From Paenibacillus sp. LHD-38 (GTDB lineage: Bacteria; Bacillota; Bacilli; Paenibacillales; Paenibacillaceae), in NCBI RefSeq assembly GCF_031157315.1, contig NZ_JAVIFU010000015.1, positions 97,636 through 161,635 on the forward strand: a stretch of DNA of 64,000 nucleotides, in the 5' to 3' direction. Below, one piece after another: positions 17,139 to 26,608 of the stretch (the first letter of the stretch is position 1; every line of letters begins with the position of its first letter). The notes under the pieces were generated by a model. The model saw nothing but the letters and a program-made list of their open reading frames with translations, was not told the DNA's origin and did not search any database. The position numbers and the translations under genes are program-made.

Positions 17139-17152
17139 TTAAAGCGCTTTCG
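17139..17152. promoter_or_regulatory. Candidate cre (CcpA) site upstream of the PTS operon
   Basis: TTAAAGCGCTTTCG matches the cre consensus TGWAARCGYTWNCW at 12 of 14 positions, with the central AAAGCGCTTT palindrome. It lies about 100 bp upstream of the PTS leader terminator, where CcpA with HPr-Ser-P could act. Confidence 0.55.
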
Positions 17153-17193
17153 TCAAGGGGATATTCACTTGAAAAATTACACACTCCTGATTT

Positions 17194-18768
17194 TTAATAT
17201 CCGTCGGTAGACTGGCCAAGCTCGCTAGCAAGCTCCATGCCTTCGTTAGCAGGATTCGTGCCTACATGGTCAGGATCCTTCGTCCGCTGATCAGCAAGAA
17301 TCAAACCATCGGCTACACGCTTGCCGTAATCACGGTCAGCTTCCGTGAAATGACGGATCATTTGGTCGCGGATGACAGTGCTGCAGGTGCTAAGTGCCCC
17401 GACTAAATTTTCGATGAGCTCATCACGCTCCCATTGCTCAAACTTCCGATAGGTTTCGCCAGCCTGCTTAAAATTGTTCTGGCGATCTATCGGTTCCTTA
17501 ATCAGCTTGGCTGAGTAGGAGGGTTCATGCGGCTCGCCCGAACGTTCGGCTTCCTTCAATCCGCCCATTGTGGAAGGCTCATAATTGATATGGGGATTTT
17601 GACCAGGCGCAATATCAATATAAAAAGCCATTTGACCGTCGCGTTGATTGGTGGCAACTTTCTTTTTTGGCGCATTGATCGGCAGTTGAAGATAGTTCGT
17701 ACCCACGCGGTGACGCTGCGTGTCCGAGTAGGAGAAGGTACGTCCTTGCAGCATTTTATCGTCGGAGAAATCAAGTCCATCGACTAACACGCCGGTGCCA
17801 AATGCCGCTTGCTCCACCTCTGCGAAGTAGTTTTCCGGATTTTTGTTCAAAATCATTTTTCCCACCGGAAGCATCGGAAACAGTTCGGTGTCCCACAGCT
17901 TTGTATCGTCCAGCGGGTCGAAATCGAGCTCGTCATGCCGAGCATCGCTCATCCACTGCACCTGAAGCTCCCATGCTGGATAATCTCCGCGTTCAATCGC
18001 TTCATATAAATCTTGGGTAGCGTGATTGAAGTTTTTTCCTTGGATTTGCTCCGCTTCCTGCTGCTTTAGGTTTTTTATGCCTTGCAGCGGCTCCCAATGG
18101 TATTTGACGAGTATCCCTTTTCCTTCGGCATTGACCCATTTATAGGTATTGACGCCGGAACCTTGCATTTGTCTGTAATTTGCGGGAATTCCCCAGGGAG
18201 AGAACAGAAACGTAATCATATGAGTAGCCTCAGGCGTTTGGGAGACGAAATCAAAGAAGCGCTCCATGCTCTGTACATTCGTAACGGGGTCAGGCTTGAA
18301 CGCATGCACCATATCAGGGAATTTCATAGCATCGCGGATAAAAAAGATTTTTAAATTATTGCCTACCAAATCCCAATTGCCGTCCTCCGTGTAAAACTTG
18401 GTAGCAAAGCCGCGCGGATCCCGCAGCGTCTCCGGTGAATGGCCCCCATGGATAACGCTCGAGAAGCGGACGAAAACAGGTGTTTGCTTACCGGGCTCCT
18501 GAAAGAGTTTGGCTCTTGTATATTTCGCGATCGGTTCATCACCCAGCTTGCCGTAGGCTTCAAAGTAGCCGTGGGCTCCCGCACCGCGGCCGTGAACAAC
18601 GCGCTCAGGAACCCGTTCACGATCAAAATGAGAGATTTTCTCGATAAAATGATAATTCTCCAGGGTCGAAGGACCGCGGTTGCCGATTGTCCGGATGTTT
18701 TGATTGTCCGAGATGGGGTGACCTTGTCGGTCAGTGAGTGTCTGATTATCCGTTTCATTTGATGACAT
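17194..18768 (-). CDS. Monofunctional haem catalase
   Basis: 524 aa cytoplasmic enzyme that splits hydrogen peroxide. The catalytic His is in [15 protein letters not shown], the Asn in [15 protein letters not shown], and the proximal haem Tyr in [17 protein letters not shown]. It is single-domain with no C-terminal extension. ATG 18768 is chosen because GGAGG lies upstream, and translation further upstream (to 18915) gives non-catalase sequence. Convergent with the PTS operon, divergent from the TPR gene. I saw no clear PerR box. KatA versus KatX cannot be settled. Confidence 0.93.
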   Translation of the reverse strand: MSSNETDNQTLTDRQGHPISDNQNIRTIGNRGPSTLENYHFIEKISHFDRERVPERVVHGRGAGAHGYFEAYGKLGDEPIAKYTRAKLFQEPGKQTPVFVRFSSVIHGGHSPETLRDPRGFATKFYTEDGNWDLVGNNLKIFFIRDAMKFPDMVHAFKPDPVTNVQSMERFFDFVSQTPEATHMITFLFSPWGIPANYRQMQGSGVNTYKWVNAEGKGILVKYHWEPLQGIKNLKQQEAEQIQGKNFNHATQDLYEAIERGDYPAWELQVQWMSDARHDELDFDPLDDTKLWDTELFPMLPVGKMILNKNPENYFAEVEQAAFGTGVLVDGLDFSDDKMLQGRTFSYSDTQRHRVGTNYLQLPINAPKKKVATNQRDGQMAFYIDIAPGQNPHINYEPSTMGGLKEAERSGEPHEPSYSAKLIKEPIDRQNNFKQAGETYRKFEQWERDELIENLVGALSTCSTVIRDQMIRHFTEADRDYGKRVADGLILADQRTKDPDHVGTNPANEGMELASELGQSTDGY

Positions 18769-18984
18769 GATGCTGAAGCCTCCAAATTTTATGTAAATTT
18801 TTATTTCCAGCGCGTAGTTTGCCTCGGTATGATTTTTGTTATTCATATAATAGATATAGTAACGAATTGCTAGTTTTGATAAAAAATCGTTAGAATTATG
18901 GTATAATAGAACCATATTTGTACAATAAATCGCATATCTATTTACGAATAGTATCGTTGTGCACTAATATTCCAGGAGGATAAG

Positions 18985-19659
18985 ATGTTAAAATTTAGTC
19001 TTTTCGTATTTTTGTTTTGGTTGATCGGCAATCCTTTTATTGCAATTCTTATTATGCTTATCCTGCTTTATGTACTGGATCGGCGTTTTGTGGGGTTAAC
19101 GCCGAGTGTGTTCAAACCGTTTAAAAGAATGTCGAGAATAAGAAAACTGAGACAGCATATAAATCTTTCGCCGAATGATGTATCGTCCAAGCATGAACTG
19201 GCCCGTCTGTTAATCGAACGGAAAAAATACAGCGAAGCTCTTCGCTGGCTTGTACCTATGCAGCATATGCTTGAGGATTCTGCCGAATATTGGGATGATT
19301 TGGGGATCAGTCATTTGAACAGCGGAGATGAGGAAAAAGGCGTAGCAAGCACTCTTCGTGCGTTAGAGATTAATCCGCGAGTGAAATATGGCGCTCCTTA
19401 TTTACGCCTTGCGGCTCATTTCGCAAAGGGCCAGACAGATCAAGCGCTGGCGTATTTGCAGGCCTTCCAAGAGATAAACTCTTCGTCCTGTGAAGCATAC
19501 GATCAACAAGCCGCTATCTATAAGAAGCTTGGCAACGCACAAGAAGCGCGACGGTGGGCCGAAGAAGGGCTGCGTATTTTCCGTATGCTTCCGCGCTATA
19601 AGAAACGGCAGGAGCGCAAGTGGGCCGTGCGGTTATTTTTTAAGAAGCTGATGGGTTAG
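18985..19659 (+). CDS. Membrane-anchored tetratricopeptide-repeat protein
   Basis: 224 aa. The N-terminal hydrophobic stretch (residues 1-31) is one or two membrane helices. The rest is helical with TPR-like units (EYWDDLGISHLNSGDEEKG, EAYDQQAAIYKKLGNAQEA) and a basic C-terminus (KKRQERKWAVRLFFKK). TPRs mediate protein contacts; the partner is unknown. GGAGG lies 8 nt before ATG 18985. It stands alone between divergent catalase and a kinase gene. Confidence 0.75.
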   Translation: MLKFSLFVFLFWLIGNPFIAILIMLILLYVLDRRFVGLTPSVFKPFKRMSRIRKLRQHINLSPNDVSSKHELARLLIERKKYSEALRWLVPMQHMLEDSAEYWDDLGISHLNSGDEEKGVASTLRALEINPRVKYGAPYLRLAAHFAKGQTDQALAYLQAFQEINSSSCEAYDQQAAIYKKLGNAQEARRWAEEGLRIFRMLPRYKKRQERKWAVRLFFKKLMG

Positions 19660-19774
19660 ATGAAGAGCTTCGCTTGCTTAGATCACTGATATGTAATCAT
19701 TTGTTAGTGTTTTCTGTATTGTCGTTTAGATCCGGATGTTACATAATGAAAGCTATAATAGATAGAAGGGCAAG

Positions 19775-21529
19775 ATGCATGAGATGCAACGCAACATTTG
19801 GATGGCGGCCATTGGTGTTATCGTCGTTTTGGTTTTATTGAATAACACGGCCTATTACTTCCTCACGAAAAAAACACTAGAAGATTCCTTTGATGAAGAG
19901 CTGCTGAATGCCGCCAATCGGCTGCAGATTTCATTAGAGCAATCCCGCGAAGGTTCTGAGCAGTTCCAAAATCAAATTGGACGGGAGCTGCGAGCAGCCT
20001 CCATTGCTATACAATATGCACTAGATCCCGATGTCGAGAAAGTAACGACCGAGCAATTAATAGAGCTGCGGGATAAGCTGGGACTCAGCCACATAACCCT
20101 TCTCAAGAAACTGCCCGACGACATTGTGCTGTACAAATCATCGAACCCTAATCAGGTGAACAAGAGCACGAAGACATGGAAGCCTTGGTACGAGGTGTTT
20201 AATCAGTTGTTCGACAACAAAAATGCATCAGTGGATTGGCTTGGCCAGTCGCTGCCTAACTTCTGGAGCGGACCGTTCGAGGTATCGTCTACGAATGTAG
20301 ACCAAATTAACAAATGGGGCTATTATTATGATGGCGCGACAAATTATATGATTGACCCTTATGTGAATTACGAGCGCCAGGAGCAATACGAGATTGCGAC
20401 GGGTGTTCACCGCATGATTGAAAATTCCGTGCAAAGCAGCGATTCACTGAAAGAGATTGCCTTCATTAATCCGGAGACTTTCCCAGACGGGAAAGAGACG
20501 ATCAATACCGAGGGCCATGTTCAAGGGCATAAAGTGCAAGAGCCTATCTTTTACGGCTCCTACACGATAAAGTCGGCGAAGGATACGGAGCTGGTGCGTG
20601 AAGCCTATTTTTCCAAAAAAACGGTCACGCTCCGCGAAAACATTAACGGCCAAGAAATTTACAAAATGTATATCCCGATCTTCGTCAATGAAAAAGGCAT
20701 CAATATCACGGATCGGGACGGTCAGCCGATGAACAGCTATGTGCTGATGCTAACCTCCGACTATCATGTTATTCAAGAAAAGCTGGATTCGCAGTTTCTG
20801 AATTTAGGAATCATTATTCTAATCGTTACGGGTTTCAGCTTGCTCGTTGCGGTCGTGGCTATGCGCTATTACAGGCAGTCGCGAGACAAGGTCGTGCGCG
20901 TAACGCAAGAAACCTATGTGGACGAAATTAATCAAATGTTCCAGTCGATTAGAGCGCAAAGGCATGACTTCTTGAATCATGTGCAGACCATTCACTCCTT
21001 GGCGGAGCTGAATAAATCGCAGGAGCTTGTTGCCTATACGAAAGAGCTGACCGGCGATATCCGGTTGATGAACGATATTATTAATATCGGTAATCCGGCA
21101 ATAGCAGCATTGGTCCGCTCGAAGATTTCGCAGGCAGAGATCCATAAGATTCAATTCAGCTGTTCCTTTACAGGCCTCAACATGCAAGAAATGGGCATTA
21201 AGACACTGGATGTTAATCGTATGCTCGGCAACCTGATCGATAATGCTTTTGATGAGGTTATGAAATATGCCGAGGATCGGCGCCATGTGACGCTGGTGGG
21301 TAAGCAGACTAGCGAATTATTGGAATTTACAGTTACGAATACTTGTGAAAATGCGGAGGAAGCCGTAGCGATGCCGATATTTGAGGCCGGCTATTCGACC
21401 AAGCAGCAGGATCATCAAGGTTTAGGGCTCTCGATCGTGAAATCGATTGCCAAACAGTACAAAGGCGATGTGTATGTCACCGCGGAGCCTGCAGGTAAAT
21501 TGACCTTTATTGTTAAAATGCCATTATAA
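19775..21529 (+). CDS. Spo0B-type sensor histidine kinase, orphan
   Basis: 584 aa. Membrane helices at residues 8-28 and 343-363 enclose a large (about 310 aa) extracytoplasmic sensor region. The cytoplasmic part has a Spo0B-like helix with His397 (RAQRHDFLNHVQTIHSL) and a GHKL ATPase with NLIDNAFDEV and HQGLGLSIVKSIAKQYKGD. No response regulator is adjacent. The general build is like the kinase at 10109, but the sensor is longer and unrelated in sequence. AGAAGGG upstream of ATG 19775. Confidence 0.85.
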   Translation: MHEMQRNIWMAAIGVIVVLVLLNNTAYYFLTKKTLEDSFDEELLNAANRLQISLEQSREGSEQFQNQIGRELRAASIAIQYALDPDVEKVTTEQLIELRDKLGLSHITLLKKLPDDIVLYKSSNPNQVNKSTKTWKPWYEVFNQLFDNKNASVDWLGQSLPNFWSGPFEVSSTNVDQINKWGYYYDGATNYMIDPYVNYERQEQYEIATGVHRMIENSVQSSDSLKEIAFINPETFPDGKETINTEGHVQGHKVQEPIFYGSYTIKSAKDTELVREAYFSKKTVTLRENINGQEIYKMYIPIFVNEKGINITDRDGQPMNSYVLMLTSDYHVIQEKLDSQFLNLGIIILIVTGFSLLVAVVAMRYYRQSRDKVVRVTQETYVDEINQMFQSIRAQRHDFLNHVQTIHSLAELNKSQELVAYTKELTGDIRLMNDIINIGNPAIAALVRSKISQAEIHKIQFSCSFTGLNMQEMGIKTLDVNRMLGNLIDNAFDEVMKYAEDRRHVTLVGKQTSELLEFTVTNTCENAEEAVAMPIFEAGYSTKQQDHQGLGLSIVKSIAKQYKGDVYVTAEPAGKLTFIVKMPL

Positions 21530-21538
21530 AAGCTTTTG

Positions 21539-21581
21539 CGCCTTACCGGATGATGTTATTCATTCGGTAAGGCGTTTTTTT
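21539..21581 (+). terminator. Terminator after the orphan kinase
   Basis: CGCCTTACCG / CGGTAAGGCG is a perfect 10-bp stem followed by seven T. Confidence 0.9.
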
Positions 21582-21631
21582 GCGCGCGCATAACCGAATT
21601 TCATTGGATATCGAGCTTTTACCTCCAAATG

Positions 21632-21661
21632 ATGGCACCAGCCTTATCCGCTTGGTATAAT
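21632..21661 (+). promoter_or_regulatory. Sigma-A-like promoter of the SWIM/SNF2 operon
   Basis: A perfect -10 TATAAT (21656-21661) is preceded by ATGGCA (4 of 6 matches to TTGACA) at 18 bp, and lies 37 bp before the SWIM gene. Confidence 0.45.
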
Positions 21662-21697
21662 AGTAAGAATGCAAGTGAACGGAAAGGAAGCGGGTGA

Positions 21698-23314
21698 ATG
21701 TCTGTTATGCACCTCAATGAAAAGCTGCACGCGCTGATTGAACAACAGCTTAACGTCCATGTCGAGACGACGATCATGAAGCGGGGCTGGCAATACTATA
21801 TGGAAGGCAAAGTAAACAGCGCCAATGAAGGCAGTCAGGATCATCTTTATGGCGTTGTCCAAGGATCGGATCTATACGCCGTTATCCTTGATGCCGGTAA
21901 TTTACGGTACAGCTCGTGTACCTGTCCCTATACAGGATTTTGCAAGCATATGGCCGCGGTTTATTTTCAATATTGCAGCCAGCAGGAGGGCGGACATACA
22001 TTGGCGGAGCGTTCTTATTTTCGCTTGCTGGGACTGTCGTCTGCCAGCACGCTGCTTAAGAATAAGCCGCTTGAGCCGGAAACGCCGCAAGCAGCCGAAG
22101 TGCCGGCTCCCCTCCGCGATCCGGGTGAATCCGGATCGGCGGAAGAGTGGATGGAGTGGATGGAAGCGACGCATGGCGAAGTATGGCGGAAGTGCCGGCA
22201 TTCTCTCCATGCGCTCCAGCCGTTATTGTCCTCGCTAAAGGGATTGTCCAAGGATTGGGAGAAGCCTATGCAGCGTTTGCATTGGTCTATGGCTATTATC
22301 TTTGTTCTTGAGCAAGCGGAGCGAGCTATTAATACGGTAGATTCGTTTAGCAGATATTATCACGAAATGTCGTTCATCCGAATGGCTGAGCCATGGATTG
22401 AGCATTTATATACGCTCGTGTCCGAATTAACTCCCGCTGCGATGGAGCCACGGGAAGAAGCTTGGGCGGATGCATTAATAGCGCGAGTAAAGGTATGGGC
22501 TTCGAGCACGGAGCGACAGCTCTTCGATTGGGAGTACATGTACTTGGCTTTTTGTGAGAAGCTTGCGGAAAACCGGGGTTGGTTTGAAGGCGAGCTGGCC
22601 GCAATGGTCCGGCAGGCGAACAGCGAAGAAGCGGAAAGCGTCAACCAGGCTTTTTTGCACACCGCAATCGGCATTATGTATTTCTTGGATAAGCAGGATA
22701 TACAGGCAATCGAGCATTTTTCCTTGGCGACCTTTGAGCGCGCGCAAAAGGTAATGTATCCTTGCGCGGCACAGCGAATGGAAGAAGGAAAATGGGAGCT
22801 TGTGGAGCTATGGATGAGCTTCTTGTTTGAACGGGTGAATAAGGTGAAGAATGGCCGATCGGTCGGGCCGTTTGTGACATTATGCCGCAGGGCGGATCTT
22901 GATCGTCCAGAAATACCGACTTGGACCGAATACATGACGCAGTTGCTGCCTCATTCCTATTCAGAATTATCTGATCATTGGCTCGATCAGAAACGTTATG
23001 ACGAGTGGGCAGATTTGCAAATGCTTGTAGGTGCTCGTCCGGAGGATGTCGGCGCCCATGCGCTGCGGGAAATTGCTAAGCTTGCGCCGCGCGCATTAAT
23101 GCCTATGTATCACCAGTCGGTCGAAGCATCGATTCAGACACGAAACCGTCAAGGCTACCGGGTGGCTGTAAAGCAGCTGAAAAAGTTAGAGCGGTTATAT
23201 AAAGCAGACAAGGATCCGAGTAGATGGGATCAATATATAGACGGACTCGTGCGTAAGCATCAGCGCCTCAGAGCGTTTCAGGAAGAGCTGTGGAAAGGGA
23301 AAATTGTTACATGA
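21698..23314 (+). CDS. SWIM zinc-finger protein
   Basis: 538 aa. The SWIM zinc motif CxCx(n)CxH is visible at YSSCTCPYTGFCKHMAAVYF, residues about 69-88. The rest is helical and Trp-rich with no catalytic motif seen. SWIM proteins in bacteria are typically encoded beside SNF2 helicases, as here: the stop codon overlaps the helicase start (ATGA). A joint role in DNA or RNA metabolism is inferred from that pairing; no substrate is known. Confidence 0.85.
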   Translation: MSVMHLNEKLHALIEQQLNVHVETTIMKRGWQYYMEGKVNSANEGSQDHLYGVVQGSDLYAVILDAGNLRYSSCTCPYTGFCKHMAAVYFQYCSQQEGGHTLAERSYFRLLGLSSASTLLKNKPLEPETPQAAEVPAPLRDPGESGSAEEWMEWMEATHGEVWRKCRHSLHALQPLLSSLKGLSKDWEKPMQRLHWSMAIIFVLEQAERAINTVDSFSRYYHEMSFIRMAEPWIEHLYTLVSELTPAAMEPREEAWADALIARVKVWASSTERQLFDWEYMYLAFCEKLAENRGWFEGELAAMVRQANSEEAESVNQAFLHTAIGIMYFLDKQDIQAIEHFSLATFERAQKVMYPCAAQRMEEGKWELVELWMSFLFERVNKVKNGRSVGPFVTLCRRADLDRPEIPTWTEYMTQLLPHSYSELSDHWLDQKRYDEWADLQMLVGARPEDVGAHALREIAKLAPRALMPMYHQSVEASIQTRNRQGYRVAVKQLKKLERLYKADKDPSRWDQYIDGLVRKHQRLRAFQEELWKGKIVT

Positions 23315-26214
23315 GAACATACATTGGCGCGCGCAAGTTGACGATAGACGGATTTTGGAACGAAGACGAAGGCGGAACCTCCGTTTTATTGAGCGCAGTC
23401 GATCGGAAGGATGCGGCGGACGGAAAGCTGCGTCCCTTATTGTTCGCCTGGCATAAAGCATCCTGGTACGGAGCGGATGTCGAAGAAATTAGCGTTGGCG
23501 AACGAAAGCTGCTGAGGATCCCGCCGCTGCTAGCCATCGATTATTTGTCCTCCCCGCAGCCCGTGCGGTTGCTTCAATTAGAGTGGACGGATCGGTTATC
23601 CGTTATTATGCAGCTGGCTGAGCAAGTAAGAACGGCGCTCCTATCCGGCTGGTTTGAGCCTGATTGGGAGCGCTGGAGCGATGACCAGCGCAGCTGGCGA
23701 ATGGCAATCCCTGAGCAGGAAATGGCTTTTGGACTCCAATGGGAGAATAATGTAGCAACAGCGCATCGTAACGGCGATAAGGGTATCGAATATTGGATTA
23801 GCGGTGCCATTGAACAAATGATAACGGAAAACGACCAGGCTGCAGGGGCGTGGAGAGATATTGGTTCAGCGTCCGGTGAGGCTGTGCTCAGAAGAAAGTC
23901 AGCAGATGAGGAAGATTGGTTCATCGCCATCGGACTTCGGAAGGATGTTCTTCCATTCCGGATCGCGCTTCAGCTTGTTGAGCCTGCAGAGTCACCGGTT
24001 TGGCGGCTTCGTCCTGCGCTGCAGGATCGTGATGGAGGACCATGGCTTCCGATCCGCCCAGATATGCGGGAGGAAAGCTGGGAGGCAGATACGGAGGATG
24101 AACGGTCAATTCCGGAAGAGTGGCTGCCGCTGCTAGACGGGAAGCTTGCTAAAGAACAGCTGAAATGGACAACGGCGCTGCCGGAGCTAAAGGAAGCTTC
24201 GGAAGAAGTCAGGCTTCGCGATAAGCTGACGGATAACGAAGCGTGGAATTTTTTGGAGCATGCCAGCGTTCGACTCCTGGAGGCCGGTTGTCCTGTGCTG
24301 CTGCCTAGCTGGTGGGAAGCGGTTCGTACGCGAAAACTTCGATTGAAGGCGAAAATGAAGTCGTCCGTAGGCTCGGCGGCGCAGCCGATGTTCGGGCTGG
24401 ACCAAATCGTTCAATTCGATTGGAAGCTTGCGCTCGGGGATGTCAATTTATCGGAGGCAGAATTTCTTCAACTTGCCGAGCAGAACCGGCGTCTCTTCCA
24501 TATTGGCGGAGAATGGGTTCACTTGGACCCGCAGGATGTCACGCAAATCAAGCAATGGCTGAAGCGGATGGGTAAGCGAAAAGGACTATCTTTCCGCGAC
24601 GTGCTGGAGATGCATCTAAGAGGAGGCATTCCGCTGGATGACAGCGGTGAGCTGGACTCGGAACTAGAAGCAGAGGTCGAACTGAATGAGCATTTAACGT
24701 CATGGCTTACGCAGCTGCAGCAAATTTCGCAAATTCCGCCTGCCGAAATTCCGACTACGTTTTTGGGCGAGCTTCGCCCTTATCAGCATGAAGGCGTATC
24801 ATGGCTTTTGTTTCTAAGGAAATTCGGGCTTGGCGGGGTGCTTGCTGATGATATGGGACTAGGCAAAACCATTCAATTTATGGCGTACCTCGTTTATATC
24901 AAGGAGCATAGGCTGCAGCAAAGCGGCCCTTCATTGCTCATTTGCCCAACGTCGGTCATCGGAAACTGGGAGAAGGAGCTTGAACGGTTTGCGCCGTCGC
25001 TGCGCGTTATGCTGCATTACGGGAATAAGCGGGAAAAGGGAGAGCAGTTCCGTGATTCGGTCGCAGGCGCCGATTTGGTGATTACGTCTTATTCACTCGC
25101 CCAGCTGGACGAAGAGGATTTATGCTTAGTCGATTGGGATGCACTGTGCCTTGACGAGGCGCAAAACATCAAAAACGTGTATACGAAGCAATCGACCGCG
25201 ATAAGGCGCCTGCCTGCGGAGCATCGCATTGCGCTGACAGGAACGCCGATGGAGAATAGGCTGACGGAACTGTGGTCGATCTATGATTTTATAAATCCAG
25301 GGTACTTAGGCAACATTAACGAATTCCGGAAGGAAGTTGTTACGCCGATCGAGAAAACCCGCGATGAGAAAATGATTGCAGGATTACAGCGCTGGGTGAA
25401 GCCATTTATGCTCCGCCGAATCAAGAAGGATCCTTCCATCCAGCTTTCGCTTCCGGATAAGAATGAGACGAAAACCTATATGACTTTAACTGCAGAGCAA
25501 GGTGTGATGTATGAGAATTTTGTTGCTGACCTTCTTGAAAGTCTCGATAAGCTGGGTCCGATGCAGCGCAGGGGACTTATTCTTGCCGCGTTAACGAAGC
25601 TAAAGCAATTATGCGACCATCCGTCTCTGCTTGGAAATGAAGATAAAACGGCATTATGGGAAGTCGAACGTTCCAATAAAGTAGCCCGCTTGCTAGAAAT
25701 GTGCGAGGAAATAGCTGCAGAAGGCGAACGCTGTCTCATCTTTACTCAGTATATTGATATGGGACATCAGCTGAAGCAATTGCTTGAGGAGAAGCTAGGG
25801 CTGCCTGTGCCTTATTTGCACGGAGGCGTACCGAAGGCGAAGCGGGATCAAATGATAGAACAGTTCCAGAATGTCGAAGAGCCTTGCTGCGCGTTTGTGC
25901 TTTCGCTTAAAGCGGGCGGAACCGGCCTTAACCTGACGGCAGCGAATCATGTGTTTCATTTCGACCGTTGGTGGAATCCGGCAGTGGAAAACCAAGCGAC
26001 CGACCGGGCATTTCGAATCGGGCAGACGAAGAAGGTACATGTGCACAAGTTCATCACGCTTGGCACGCTCGAGGAGAAGATTGACGAGATGATCGAGCGG
26101 AAGCAGTCGCTCAATGATCAAGTAGTCGGCCAGTCGGATCAATGGATTACGGAAATGTCTACCGAGGATCTGAGGGAGCTTTTTGCATTGCGAAAAGGCT
26201 GGTTGAAGGGATGA
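23311..26214 (+). CDS. SNF2-family DNA/RNA helicase-like ATPase
   Basis: 967 aa. A long N-terminal region (about 1-440) of the bacterial SNF2-associated type precedes the ATPase core. Motif I is LADDMGLGKTIQ (Lys519). Motif II is CLDEAQNIKN, motif III LTGTPMENR. The C-terminal RecA lobe shows LSLKAGGTGLNLT, VFHFDRWWNPAVE and DRAFRIGQ. These enzymes move along duplex DNA using ATP. ATG 23311 overlaps the SWIM stop by 4 bp. Length and motifs are complete. Confidence 0.93.
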   Translation: MRTYIGARKLTIDGFWNEDEGGTSVLLSAVDRKDAADGKLRPLLFAWHKASWYGADVEEISVGERKLLRIPPLLAIDYLSSPQPVRLLQLEWTDRLSVIMQLAEQVRTALLSGWFEPDWERWSDDQRSWRMAIPEQEMAFGLQWENNVATAHRNGDKGIEYWISGAIEQMITENDQAAGAWRDIGSASGEAVLRRKSADEEDWFIAIGLRKDVLPFRIALQLVEPAESPVWRLRPALQDRDGGPWLPIRPDMREESWEADTEDERSIPEEWLPLLDGKLAKEQLKWTTALPELKEASEEVRLRDKLTDNEAWNFLEHASVRLLEAGCPVLLPSWWEAVRTRKLRLKAKMKSSVGSAAQPMFGLDQIVQFDWKLALGDVNLSEAEFLQLAEQNRRLFHIGGEWVHLDPQDVTQIKQWLKRMGKRKGLSFRDVLEMHLRGGIPLDDSGELDSELEAEVELNEHLTSWLTQLQQISQIPPAEIPTTFLGELRPYQHEGVSWLLFLRKFGLGGVLADDMGLGKTIQFMAYLVYIKEHRLQQSGPSLLICPTSVIGNWEKELERFAPSLRVMLHYGNKREKGEQFRDSVAGADLVITSYSLAQLDEEDLCLVDWDALCLDEAQNIKNVYTKQSTAIRRLPAEHRIALTGTPMENRLTELWSIYDFINPGYLGNINEFRKEVVTPIEKTRDEKMIAGLQRWVKPFMLRRIKKDPSIQLSLPDKNETKTYMTLTAEQGVMYENFVADLLESLDKLGPMQRRGLILAALTKLKQLCDHPSLLGNEDKTALWEVERSNKVARLLEMCEEIAAEGERCLIFTQYIDMGHQLKQLLEEKLGLPVPYLHGGVPKAKRDQMIEQFQNVEEPCCAFVLSLKAGGTGLNLTAANHVFHFDRWWNPAVENQATDRAFRIGQTKKVHVHKFITLGTLEEKIDEMIERKQSLNDQVVGQSDQWITEMSTEDLRELFALRKGWLKG

Positions 26215-26223
26215 GGGGTATAA

Positions 26224-26415
26224 ATGTCAGATGGCAGCTTGCGAGCGAAGCAGGAAAAATTTCAGCTTGAAAGCAAAAAAATGCTTCATGCAGAGCAAAC
26301 TTCACCTGCTGTAGAGGAAAGCCTGCGTGAAAACCGCAAGAATGAAGGAGCGAATCCAGAGTGGCAGCGGTTTTACGAGGTTATCAAAGGAATAACGAAT
26401 GATTTGCGTTATTAA
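26224..26415 (+). CDS. Small charged hypothetical protein
   Basis: 63 aa, hydrophilic and helical, with GAGGGG 5 nt before ATG 26224. It starts 9 bp after the SNF2 stop, so it is probably the third gene of that operon. There are no known motifs; the C-terminal WQRFYEVIKGITNDLRY looks like an amphipathic helix. Confidence 0.55.
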   Translation: MSDGSLRAKQEKFQLESKKMLHAEQTSPAVEESLRENRKNEGANPEWQRFYEVIKGITNDLRY

Positions 26416-26437
26416 TACGCAATGTAAATGAACATAG

Positions 26438-26475
26438 CCTGTCGGGAATAATAACCCGGCGGGCTATTTAATTTT
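26438..26475 (+). terminator. Terminator after SWIM/SNF2 operon
   Basis: ATAGCCTGTCGGG / CCCGGCGGGCTAT forms a 13-bp stem with G-U pairs, followed by TTTAATTTT. Confidence 0.82.
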
Positions 26476-26608
26476 ATCCCTCTTTTCAAAAAAAAGAGAA
26501 TTGTATCCCTAACTCGTCGTTTTTTGGACCTCCTTACTTAGGAGCAGGGCCGACTATAATAAAGGTGCGAGGCAAACAAGCAACACCATAAACGAGGAGG
26601 TCTTCCCA

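Noticed and set aside
18902..18907. PerR box upstream of the catalase
   Set aside because: ATTAT-GGT-ATAAT is palindromic but does not match the Per box. It more likely contains the -10 of the TPR gene, and no good -35 was found at proper spacing.
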